Assembly (NCBI RefSeq): GCF_004521915.1
Contig: NZ_SDKD01000018.1
Span: forward strand, 58,798-122,797
Origin: Brevibacillus migulae
Lineage (GTDB): Bacteria; Bacillota; Bacilli; Brevibacillales; Brevibacillaceae
Length of the DNA stretch: 64,000 nucleotides
Direction of reading: 5' to 3'
Shown piece after piece: positions 44,722 through 52,487 of the stretch. The notes beneath the pieces are model-generated. The model did no database searches. It was not told the DNA's origin and was given only the letters and a program-made list of their open reading frames with translations. Position 1 is the stretch's first letter. Every line of letters begins with the position of its first letter. The position numbers were made by a program, and so were the translations under genes.

Positions 44722-44812
44722 GAGGAAAAATCGTCCCTTTTTCCTTTTTTTCCTTCACCCTGTGACAATGGCCCCCCCTGGATACTGGGCGAAAAGTCAT
44801 TTCCCACACACT

Positions 44813-44840
44813 AAAAAAACGACCCTTCCAAGGCCGTCAG
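44813..44840 (-). terminator. Possible hairpin terminator upstream of the toxin gene
   Basis: GAC-GG-CCTT-GG-AAGG-GTC followed by seven T on the minus strand; imperfect. The gap 44722-45068 otherwise contains only the candidate toxin-gene start discussed separately and the ribosome site of the next plus-strand gene. Confidence 0.45.
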
Positions 44841-45068
44841 TTAAAATCTCCATTTGTTTATGATTTCAGAACGAATCAATCTTCGAATAGCAGCATTTTC
44901 CAACAAATCCCTCAAAAATGCCGCACGTTTTTCCAGACTCACCAGCGAGAAGATGCTGGTTGAGACGAATTCCCCCAGAAAGTGTCGGACAGTTCTAACA
45001 GGAATTCGCTGCCTGCTCACCGAAATGGCTAGCATACAGCAAAACGGAAAACAAAGGGAGGGATTCGG

Positions 45069-45665
45069 ATGCGAGAAGCGCTTGTCATTGATCTGGTTGC
45101 CAAGGAAAAAACCTTCACATGCAAAGAGGCTGCTGATTCGTTGGAGATCGGCATCAGCACCTTGCGGAAGTGGAGCTTGCTTCTGGAGCAGCATGGCCAT
45201 GTCTTCCTGCGCAATGCGCAAAATGGCAGAGAATACAGGCAAAAGGACCTGGCCCTGCTGTTTGAAATCAAGGAGCTTTGCCGATCGCAGGCCATGCCGC
45301 TAGAGGTGGCCGTTGCCAATGTGACAAACCGCGCCAACCGGCGAGATCTGCCGCGCAGGGAACAAACTGCCCTATCGCCGTTACCGAAGCCGATCATCTC
45401 ATCTCCTCTGGAGCAGGCGCAGCGATTGGAGCAAAAAATGAATGCATTAGCCGAGCGTGTATCCCATCAGGAGCAGTTCAATCAACAGCTGCTTGCGAAA
45501 ATGGAGCAGCAAGAGCGATACATTGAGGCTAGCTTGAAGGAACGCGACCGCCGGCTGACGCGGTTGATGTCTGACATTTTGGAGACAAAAATGTATGTGG
45601 CTCAGGCCAAGGAAAAAGAACGCAAAACCTCTATCTGGCATCGATTGTTCTCCATTCATTGGTAA
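45069..45665 (+). CDS. MerR-like HTH protein with DUF3967-like coiled coil
   Basis: A 198-residue protein. Residues 12-75 form a MerR-type winged helix (FTCKEAADSLEIGISTLRKWSLLLEQHGHVFLRNAQNGREY). The middle is Pro-rich. Residues 118-190 are a long coiled coil (EQAQRLEQKMNALAERVSHQEQF...) with an ending like DUF3967 (RDRRLTRLMSDILETKMYVAQAKEK) and a Trp-rich tail. The layout recalls RacA and plasmid-borne DUF3967 proteins. GGGAGG precedes the ATG. Its 3' end overlaps the convergent phosphatase gene by 35 bases. Confidence 0.75.
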   Translation: MREALVIDLVAKEKTFTCKEAADSLEIGISTLRKWSLLLEQHGHVFLRNAQNGREYRQKDLALLFEIKELCRSQAMPLEVAVANVTNRANRRDLPRREQTALSPLPKPIISSPLEQAQRLEQKMNALAERVSHQEQFNQQLLAKMEQQERYIEASLKERDRRLTRLMSDILETKMYVAQAKEKERKTSIWHRLFSIHW

Positions 45666-47373
45666 CAAAATCCTTCCTGTCTCCCACTATATCTGCCACC
45701 ACTACGCAAATGTCATCTTGATCATCGTCGCCCCCCATCATTCTGGAAAACGGGTAAGGATCCAAGTGACGGTGCTGAAAAAAACGTTGCAGCAGCTCAT
45801 CGACCCCTTGTTTCAGAGAGCCTTTGCCCAATAGTCCGTCGCTATATAGCATGATCCGCGCATTCCCCGAGAAATGCAATTTTTCCGCTTTCACCTGGTT
45901 CTCCACGCTCAACCCGATGGGAGGGCTGGATGAAGAAAGCAGGCGAATCAGTCCATCCTCATCATGCAAAAAGCCCGGAGGATTGCCCGCATTGATATAT
46001 TCGATCGATTGTTCGTTTCTGTCGATCAGCAAATACGTGGCGGTAAAAAAGCAGGGGATGCCAATCTGGCTTTGAAACAACCCATTCATATGCTTGTTCA
46101 ATTCAGCAAATACCAGTTCTGGTTTCTGAACCCGTACGATCATCCCTCTCAGCAAGGAGCGAATGGACATGCTGATCAGGCAGGACGACACTCCATGCCC
46201 CATGACATCCAGCATCATGACACCATATCGATGCTGATCAATCTGGTACCAGCAGTACATGTCTCCACTTACTTTGTAGGATGGGATATATGTGGAATGA
46301 ATGCTGATGCTGCCATCTTCGATAGGGGGCGACAACACACTTTCCTGGATTTTGCGCGCCATTTCCAGATCGTGCTGCCGTTTACGTTCCTCTCTTTTGC
46401 GTAAAGTAATATCCTCCAGAATGACAATGAACCCTGCCACTTCTCCGTTTGCGGTATTGATTTTGGACATGGTCAGATTAATGTCCAGTGGAGAACCGTC
46501 TTTTTTTCGCCGACGGACTTCTTTTCCCACCAGCTCCTTGCCTTGCATCAGCTGATCCCGGAATGACAGAAATTCTTCGCGAGGAACGTTTGGCGCGTAC
46601 CGCCCCTGCAATTCTTCCTGCTTCCAGCCAAAAATACGTTCCGCTCCTCTGTTCCAGACCTGGATCCGTCCAGCCATGTCAACTTCCGCTATCCCGACGG
46701 GTGTGGATTGCAGTAGCGTGGTCATTTTGTCATGCTTCTCCGTCAGTTCGGCCTGCAGTTGCTTTTCGGCGGTTATCTCCTTCAATATGAAGTAGACGCC
46801 CTCGACCTTTTGCCCCTTGAACAATGGAACTGCTTTGACCGCGAACTCAACTCGTTCGCCTACGAGATTCAAAATGGCGGTTTCGTAGGAAAGAGCCTCT
46901 CCCTCCAGGACACGCTGGAAATAGGAAGCGATTCTCTGCTGATCTTCCGGTACAATGTATTGCAGAAAAGGAGTGCCGAATGTCAATTCTGGGGAATCAC
47001 CGACCAGATGCTCTTTACCCGGATTGATTTCTACGATCATTCCTTCGCGATTGGCAATGCAGATCAAATCAGGGTGATGGTCGAACAGCGACTGGAACTT
47101 TTGTTTTTCCTGCTCGAGGACGTGTGCATGGGAGTCCATACGTTTCGCCCATTCCTTCAATTTCCCGTGCTGGTTCCAAATGACAAGCAAGGATGCCACT
47201 CCCCATAGGCAAATCATTCCCAAAACGAACGCGCTTGCTGTCGGGACGATGTCTGTAACCTTCTGTATGAAGGGCACTCCCAGCAAATAGATCACCGGTG
47301 CAGCTATCAGGGCCGCTAGGAATGAGAGCATAGGGATCGCTCTGGAGGTAGCGGTGCTTCTGTTTATCTTCAT
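45631..47373 (-). CDS. Membrane PAS-PAS SpoIIE-type PP2C phosphatase
   Basis: The 580 residues have two N-terminal membrane helices (MLSFLAALIAAPVIYLLGVPF; ASAFVLGMICLWGVASLLVIW), a coiled segment, and two PAS domains (LFDHHPDLICIANREGMIVEINPG; STPVGIAEVDMAGRIQVWNRGAERIFGW plus PAC). A SpoIIE/RsbU phosphatase domain ends the protein, with VSGDMYCWYQI, MMLDVMGHGVSS, NAGNPPG and LYSDGLLG. It should dephosphorylate STAS antagonists, probably the one encoded next to it. GGAG precedes ATG 47373; the frame opens at 47391. The terminal DDQDDICVVVADI motif completes the metal site. Confidence 0.87.
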   Translation of the reverse strand: MKINRSTATSRAIPMLSFLAALIAAPVIYLLGVPFIQKVTDIVPTASAFVLGMICLWGVASLLVIWNQHGKLKEWAKRMDSHAHVLEQEKQKFQSLFDHHPDLICIANREGMIVEINPGKEHLVGDSPELTFGTPFLQYIVPEDQQRIASYFQRVLEGEALSYETAILNLVGERVEFAVKAVPLFKGQKVEGVYFILKEITAEKQLQAELTEKHDKMTTLLQSTPVGIAEVDMAGRIQVWNRGAERIFGWKQEELQGRYAPNVPREEFLSFRDQLMQGKELVGKEVRRRKKDGSPLDINLTMSKINTANGEVAGFIVILEDITLRKREERKRQHDLEMARKIQESVLSPPIEDGSISIHSTYIPSYKVSGDMYCWYQIDQHRYGVMMLDVMGHGVSSCLISMSIRSLLRGMIVRVQKPELVFAELNKHMNGLFQSQIGIPCFFTATYLLIDRNEQSIEYINAGNPPGFLHDEDGLIRLLSSSSPPIGLSVENQVKAEKLHFSGNARIMLYSDGLLGKGSLKQGVDELLQRFFQHRHLDPYPFSRMMGGDDDQDDICVVVADIVGDRKDFVTNEWRTIDAR

Positions 47374-47400
47374 TTTCTCCAGCCCCTGCATGGTATGATG

Positions 47401-47715
47401 TCAACGAAAAATATCTTCTCCTAAAATGAGAGGGAGCTGCAACAGTTGAAACACTTCGGTAACTTCCGATGAAACATTGGCAATTGAGAGTTCTTGGACC
47501 CCGTTTTCCCTCAAGGTCTGCACGAGGTCAATTAATAACCCGATCCCTGTAGAATCGACAAAACGTATGTTGGCAAAATCGATGACAACGCTTGACGCTG
47601 CGGAGGCAGCGGGGATCACCTCTTCCTTTACAACTTCAACGGCATCGATATCAATATCCCCTTCAAGGGCGATTCGTCTTCCGTTTCCTTCCTCGATCAC
47701 TTTATAAAACAGCAT
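47401..47715 (-). CDS. STAS anti-anti-sigma-type protein 1
   Basis: A 104-residue STAS domain with the phosphorylatable Ser in FVDSTGIGLLID. AAGGGGG eight bases before ATG 47715 sets the start, although the frame opens at 47757. It lies directly before the PAS-SpoIIE phosphatase gene, so it is that enzyme's likely substrate. Confidence 0.9.
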   Translation of the reverse strand: MLFYKVIEEGNGRRIALEGDIDIDAVEVVKEEVIPAASAASSVVIDFANIRFVDSTGIGLLIDLVQTLRENGVQELSIANVSSEVTEVFQLLQLPLILGEDIFR

Positions 47716-47728
47716 ATTCATGTCCCCC

Positions 47729-48811
47729 TTAATGCAACAGTAATTCGTTGCTTGCATTCAATCTAGCATGGATATTTCTCGTTTCCTGCAGGAATCGGTG
47801 CTGCCTTTTGCCTACTTGTACGATCGTATCCTCCATCGCCACCTTAATGCGGATATGCTGGTTAGCGGGAACGACGATCTTTGTCTGCAACCCTCCCTTG
47901 GTTCCGGCCTCGGCAATCTCCGCTCCCAAAGCGGCATAGATGTCCCCGCCGCGCATAAATCCGTTCAACTTCAATTCGCCGCCTGCATGGATTTTGGTGT
48001 TGTAACAGCCTTGGCCATTGATGATTACATCACCGCTGCAATATATTTTGCTGTTCAAGGCGTAGGGCAGATGGATGCTCGAATTTGGATCAGGCGGCAT
48101 CATGCTGAAATGATGGAATTCCTCCAGCTTTTGTTTGATCCTAACCAAATCCTCGATCCCTTTTAATTCGCCCGGATGAATCGTAAAGAAGGAAAGATAC
48201 AAGCGATTGGCAAAATTCAGCCATTCCTCGTCCAATACATTCTTACCTTCTCTCGTCTTTTCATGGAATTGCTTGACCAGCGCAGGAAATGACTTAAACT
48301 TGCTCTCCAACAAAATTTTGAGCAGGGAACTTAAGCCGATCTTTTGAATATCCGTCGTCTTAAAGGCACTGGTCCGGTACAATTGCTCAACGGCAACGAT
48401 GATCAACTTCATTTGAACGATCATTTCCCCGAGCAAATGAGCACACTCCGCGATAAGCAAATTGCTTTTTCCGGCGATGATCTCACTGCCGATCACGTTG
48501 CCTTTGATCACCAGAGAGTTTCCCGCCGTAATCTTGGCCATATTCACATTTTGCTGAAGCAGAATGTCTCCTTCTGCGGCAACTTCCATTCCTTCCTCAA
48601 CATTTCCGGTGACTTCGACATCGCCGGTAAAGCGGATGTTCCCCGTGGTAATGTCGACGTCTTGCTGGTGGTAGAGTTTATCCATAATGGAGACCTTTGC
48701 CATCATTCCGCGTATTTGAAACTGGGGACGCCCCGCTTCGATCGCAACAACCTTGACCCCTTCTTCCATCAACACGATGCCTTTTCCGTTTTTTACCACC
48801 ATCTCGTACAC
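47729..48811 (-). CDS. fapA: FapA/DUF342 protein, C-terminal part (frameshifted)
   Basis: The 360 codons carry the core and C-terminal FapA (DUF342) beta-helix: TTGNIRFTGDVEVTGNVEEGMEVAAEGDILLQ, GNSLVIKGNVIGSEIIAGK, GDVIINGQGCYNTKIHAGGELKLNGFMRGGDIYA. The first ATG (48811) has no ribosome site. The same frame upstream reads PTVKKGEVVAIVRPAIEGKAGLTVTG, the canonical FapA N-terminal continuation, which overlaps the end of the preceding open frame. The two segments are therefore one FapA reading frame split by a -1 shift near 48897-48901. Confidence 0.75.
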   Translation of the reverse strand: MYEMVVKNGKGIVLMEEGVKVVAIEAGRPQFQIRGMMAKVSIMDKLYHQQDVDITTGNIRFTGDVEVTGNVEEGMEVAAEGDILLQQNVNMAKITAGNSLVIKGNVIGSEIIAGKSNLLIAECAHLLGEMIVQMKLIIVAVEQLYRTSAFKTTDIQKIGLSSLLKILLESKFKSFPALVKQFHEKTREGKNVLDEEWLNFANRLYLSFFTIHPGELKGIEDLVRIKQKLEEFHHFSMMPPDPNSSIHLPYALNSKIYCSGDVIINGQGCYNTKIHAGGELKLNGFMRGGDIYAALGAEIAEAGTKGGLQTKIVVPANQHIRIKVAMEDTIVQVGKRQHRFLQETRNIHARLNASNELLLH

Positions 48812-48843
48812 CGGTTTCGGAAAGATGGTGAGCCCCGTTACGG

Positions 48844-49674
48844 TTAGTCCTGCTTTCCCTTCGATAGCGGGGCGTACAATGGCGACGACTTCGCCCTTTT
48901 TAACGGTTGGGATTCGCAGGCCCGCCTGATCTCCTGGTGATTGATACCCTGTACAATTCCCAAATCCGCCAATTTATCGTAAACGTCGTTGATGTTGATA
49001 TCATTCACGGTTCTGACGGACTCCTCTACGAACAGATCCAGGTGATCATCCGCTTCCTGGTCAACCAAACGTCTGGAGATGCGCGTTCCCGGCCTTACCT
49101 TCAAATGCGCCTTCAGTTTTTCCGTTTCCATATGAATCTCCCAACGAGACGGAGTCATTTCCTCCAAGACCTCGACGCGAAGCTTGTCCTTTTCCGAGAG
49201 GAGGACCGTTCCCTTTACCTGTTCATCATTCTTATAGAGGATAACCTCGGGACAGGTCGTCACCGTCGGGTATTTGTTTACCCCGTCTCTGCAAAAAATT
49301 TGCCCGTCCTTTACCCAGACCATGCCTTCCAGCCCCTCCTTCCCCTCAGGAACGATGGAAGGGGGATTCGGGGCGAAGCCAACCCCTTCATCAGACAGCT
49401 CCAGTCCGTCAATCGTATTCATCAGGATTTCCATGGTGTCTGTGACGACCTGTGCCGCCTCGGAAGCGGAACCTTTCTGAACAGCTGCTTCGGTATGGTT
49501 ATCCTTGACGACGACCTTGACTACAGCGGGCTTCCCCCCGATCCCGAAAATCCCTTTGGTTTCCATTTCCAAAATTTCGATATCGACTTGCTCCCGGGTA
49601 GCTGATAAAAGTTGGAGAGCAAGCTCCACAGCTTCAGGTACCGTTTTTCCTTTTGCAACCACGCTTCTACTCAT
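48844..49674 (-). CDS. fapA: FapA/DUF342 protein, N-terminal part (frameshifted)
   Basis: The 276 codons start with a Jag_N-like domain (SVVAKGKTVPEAVELALQLL...IFGIGGKPAVVKV) and continue into the FapA N-terminal region (VFVEESVRTVNDININDVYDKLADLG-like stretch, LGIVQGINHQEIRRACES). After IRRACES the frame runs out of family sequence and stops at 48844, while the correct continuation is in the -1 frame. AGGTGGGA lies before ATG 49674, which overlaps the stop of the upstream phosphatase gene. Jag-FapA fusions are known in Firmicutes; they are membrane-free and of unclear function. Confidence 0.75.
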   Translation of the reverse strand: MSRSVVAKGKTVPEAVELALQLLSATREQVDIEILEMETKGIFGIGGKPAVVKVVVKDNHTEAAVQKGSASEAAQVVTDTMEILMNTIDGLELSDEGVGFAPNPPSIVPEGKEGLEGMVWVKDGQIFCRDGVNKYPTVTTCPEVILYKNDEQVKGTVLLSEKDKLRVEVLEEMTPSRWEIHMETEKLKAHLKVRPGTRISRRLVDQEADDHLDLFVEESVRTVNDININDVYDKLADLGIVQGINHQEIRRACESQPLKRAKSSPLYAPLSKGKQD

Positions 49675-50530
49675 GTTGATTTCCCACCTTACTTGGTTCC
49701 ACGCTCGTGACCGTCTCTCTGGAACATCCCTGTATCCCATATCCTGCCCGTACGATAACCATAGTGATATCATCTTTTTGCGGCATGCCCTCCGTAAAGG
49801 CCTGTACAGCATCAATGACGGATTGTTCCATCTCTGTTACAGACTGAGCAGGATGACTTAGCAGTACATCGATTAATCGATCCCGTGTGAATTGAACGCC
49901 GTTCTTATTTTCAGCCTCAATAATGCCATCCGTGTAAAAAAACACCTTGTCGCCCGCTTCAATGTGGATCCGGCGCTCCTCATAGGTCTGTCCGTAAAGA
50001 CCGCCCAGCATGACTCCATTGAGCTTCGGCACCTCTTTGACTTCCTTGTTTGCTTTCAGCAGAAGCGGTAAGGTATGCCCAGCATTGGCATAGACAAACT
50101 CATTGGTAGCCGGATTCCAATCTGCGCAAAACACCGTGACAAATGAAGAAAGGGAGCGGAAATCTTCATACAACGCCTGATTCATGGCCGTAAGCGTTTC
50201 TCCGGGGGTCTTCGTTTTACCGGCAGCGCTGCGAAATGCCCCGCGAGTTAGGATCATCAGCATCGCTGCTGGTATGCCCTTTCCCATAACGTCCCCGATG
50301 ACAATTCGTATCGTTCCTTCGGGCAGCGTATAGAAATCGAAATAGTCCCCGCCAATCACACGCGCCGGGATGGATTTCCCTGTGATTTCACCGTCAGAAA
50401 GGGTCGGTTTCTTTCCATTCAGCAGACGGTTTTGAATGTTTCTTGCCTGATAGATTTCTCTTTTTAACGTTTTCTCCAATTCTTCAATCGGACGACGTAC
50501 CGGATCTTGATCCGCATGCGGGGTGCTCAT
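49667..50530 (-). CDS. SpoIIE/RsbU-type PP2C phosphatase
   Basis: A 287-residue soluble phosphatase: N-terminal helix (KTLKREIYQARNIQNRLLNG), then RVIGGDYFDFYTL, VIGDVMGKGIPAAM, YANAGHTLPLL, FFYTDGIIEAEN and KDDITMVIVRAG with the metal Asp residues. There is no sensor domain, so its input must come through a partner. It follows a STAS gene by one base and probably acts on that protein. Confidence 0.9.
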   Translation of the reverse strand: MSTPHADQDPVRRPIEELEKTLKREIYQARNIQNRLLNGKKPTLSDGEITGKSIPARVIGGDYFDFYTLPEGTIRIVIGDVMGKGIPAAMLMILTRGAFRSAAGKTKTPGETLTAMNQALYEDFRSLSSFVTVFCADWNPATNEFVYANAGHTLPLLLKANKEVKEVPKLNGVMLGGLYGQTYEERRIHIEAGDKVFFYTDGIIEAENKNGVQFTRDRLIDVLLSHPAQSVTEMEQSVIDAVQAFTEGMPQKDDITMVIVRAGYGIQGCSRETVTSVEPSKVGNQHE

Positions 50531-50845
50531 TTATCTCTCCCCCTTTTGCAGCGCTTCCAATACCCGCAAAATCCCTACCGTATCAAACAATTCTTTGATC
50601 TCTTCATTCATGCCGCTTAATTCCACCGTAAAGCCATGATCCTGCCCCTGATAGATCGCGCGGAGGATCGCCCCGATTCCGGTTGAATCGAGAAAAGTCA
50701 CGGCTGACAGATCGATCACCAGCTTTTGCACCCCTGTGACCTCAGTGAGTGCTGCATCAAAATCATCGACTGTGAAAATATCGAGAACACCTTCCACGGC
50801 GAATACGAGTATATTCTCGTTTCGAGATTGACGAATGGTTATCAT
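50531..50845 (-). CDS. STAS anti-anti-sigma-type protein 2
   Basis: A 104-residue STAS domain with the phosphoserine loop TFLDSTGIGAILRAI. GGGAGG before ATG 50845 sets the start; the frame opens at 50875. It sits between the HAMP sensor and the RsbU-type phosphatase genes, the same order as in partner-switching operons. Confidence 0.9.
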   Translation of the reverse strand: MITIRQSRNENILVFAVEGVLDIFTVDDFDAALTEVTGVQKLVIDLSAVTFLDSTGIGAILRAIYQGQDHGFTVELSGMNEEIKELFDTVGILRVLEALQKGER

Positions 50846-50858
50846 GGTTTGCACCTCC

Positions 50859-52487
50859 CTACTCACCCAACTCAAAGGTTTCCACCCTCGTGATTAATTC
50901 GTCCGCGTGCAAATCCAGATCGCGGATGATTCCGCTCAGTTCTTGCAGACTGTCATGAAAGCTCAAGCTGATGTTAGTCAAGCTGCCAGTTTGTGAGGTA
51001 AACAGGAGGACGAGCTGCTGCAGGCGGTTGCCCAGCGCTTCCAGACATGCTTCCAGCTCGGAGCGTTCTTCTTCTGGTATCCTTTCTCCCCTCGATTCCC
51101 CATACTTGACCTGCACGAGCTGCTGCAGGGCCACTCCATAGGCTTCGATTTCAGCAAGCAGGACCTTGGATTGGTCGGTCATCGTAAGAGAAGTGGTGCT
51201 CATGTTGTCCATCGAGTTATAAATACGGTTGGACAGCAGATTGGACGTGACGTGCAGCGAGTGAATCTCCTTTTTTATTTGCAAAATGAGCTGCCGCATT
51301 TTATCGGTCATGTCATTGACCTGGTTGCTTAATACGGCCCATTCATTGTCTTCCGTGATCGCGATGGTTCCCGTCAGGTTTCCGGCCGCCACCTGCCCGA
51401 TATGCGAGGAGATTTGCTCAAGCGGACGTATATATTTCTGTGTGACGGCTTTCATCAAGAGGATGAAAATGATCAGAAACAGGCATGATGCAGCAAATAT
51501 AAACGCAATGCTTTTGATTTCAGCTGTTCTTTCTTGGCTCAAATCGGCATGAATGATCATGATCCGACTTTCCGGCAGCGTATAAAAATAACGCTTCATC
51601 GCCGTTTTATTTCCCTCGTACTCATAGCCGATCAACTGATTGGAACGTAGCGCTTCCTGTATTCGCGCCATGTCCCCCGGCTGGGGCTGGTAACGTCCGT
51701 AGAGCACAGGAGTATCGATATCGGGCTCTACGATCGTATTATCGCTTCCTTTTTGCAGTGCCTGTACGTTGACAACCGCGATATCCTCAATCAAACCGCT
51801 TTCCTTTGTGATTTGGTCGATCAAACGATCCGGTGAAGATGCTTCCGCCAATTGATTGATTTCGTTTTCCACGATGTACGGATTAATGAGAAAATCTGTA
51901 CGGCCATCGTAGTAATACGCATATTTATAGTATTCTTTCTGATTTTCCGCCCGCGAAATCGGACCGACCCAGTAGTTCTTCGCTGCATATCCTTTGCCGA
52001 CGTTTACCAATTGCCGGTCGATGAGTTGATGGAAGGCGGTATTCCAGTAGCCCCAATCCGCCGTATGCAATCCGACTTCTTTTTCTTCGGAGGATATGGC
52101 GATTTCGAACCCCTCTCCTTTTTTCACAAACAGGGAAAGACCCGCCAACTCATATTGATTCTTCAAAGCTTCCAGCTCCTGCTGGGAAATACTGTGGATA
52201 TCCCTCCCCTTCAAAGCGTCCGCCAAGTCCTGGGAAATATTCAGCAGATACAGTTCGATCATATGCTCGATCGTTTTGCTCGCATTCTGCGAGGTTTCCA
52301 TGGCATGGCGGATGACCTGGGTGATGGTATGGATCTCCTCTTGCTGTTTCCGTTCAAATTCGGAATGAAGAACAGCAAAAACCAAAAACATGGTGGGGAT
52401 GGCAATCAAACTGAGAACTACGCTCATCTGTCGCATCAGCTGGGACAGCAGCTTGCTTTTCAGCGTATGCTTCTTAGGCATTGTCAT
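50859..52487 (-). CDS. Membrane sensor with extracellular domain and HAMP, no output enzyme
   Basis: The 542 residues have a membrane helix (about 25-45), an extracytoplasmic domain of about 275 residues (CHASE4-like: VGLHTADWGYWNTAFHQLI), a second helix (SIAFIFAASCLFLIIFILLMKAV), and a HAMP domain (KYIRPLEQISSHIGQVAAGNLTGTI). A C-terminal coiled region of 150 residues follows, without methyl-accepting, kinase or cyclase motifs. ATG 52487 fits GGAGGGG better than GTG 52493. It overlaps the upstream HD-GYP gene by 14 bases. Confidence 0.82.
   Translation of the reverse strand: MTMPKKHTLKSKLLSQLMRQMSVVLSLIAIPTMFLVFAVLHSEFERKQQEEIHTITQVIRHAMETSQNASKTIEHMIELYLLNISQDLADALKGRDIHSISQQELEALKNQYELAGLSLFVKKGEGFEIAISSEEKEVGLHTADWGYWNTAFHQLIDRQLVNVGKGYAAKNYWVGPISRAENQKEYYKYAYYYDGRTDFLINPYIVENEINQLAEASSPDRLIDQITKESGLIEDIAVVNVQALQKGSDNTIVEPDIDTPVLYGRYQPQPGDMARIQEALRSNQLIGYEYEGNKTAMKRYFYTLPESRIMIIHADLSQERTAEIKSIAFIFAASCLFLIIFILLMKAVTQKYIRPLEQISSHIGQVAAGNLTGTIAITEDNEWAVLSNQVNDMTDKMRQLILQIKKEIHSLHVTSNLLSNRIYNSMDNMSTTSLTMTDQSKVLLAEIEAYGVALQQLVQVKYGESRGERIPEEERSELEACLEALGNRLQQLVLLFTSQTGSLTNISLSFHDSLQELSGIIRDLDLHADELITRVETFELGE

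Noticed and set aside
44841..45242. 133-codon minus-strand open frame ending at the 44813 hairpin
   Set aside because: It overlaps the start of a convincing plus-strand HTH gene and has no ribosome site. The last 45 residues look helical, so a short peptide gene is not fully excluded.
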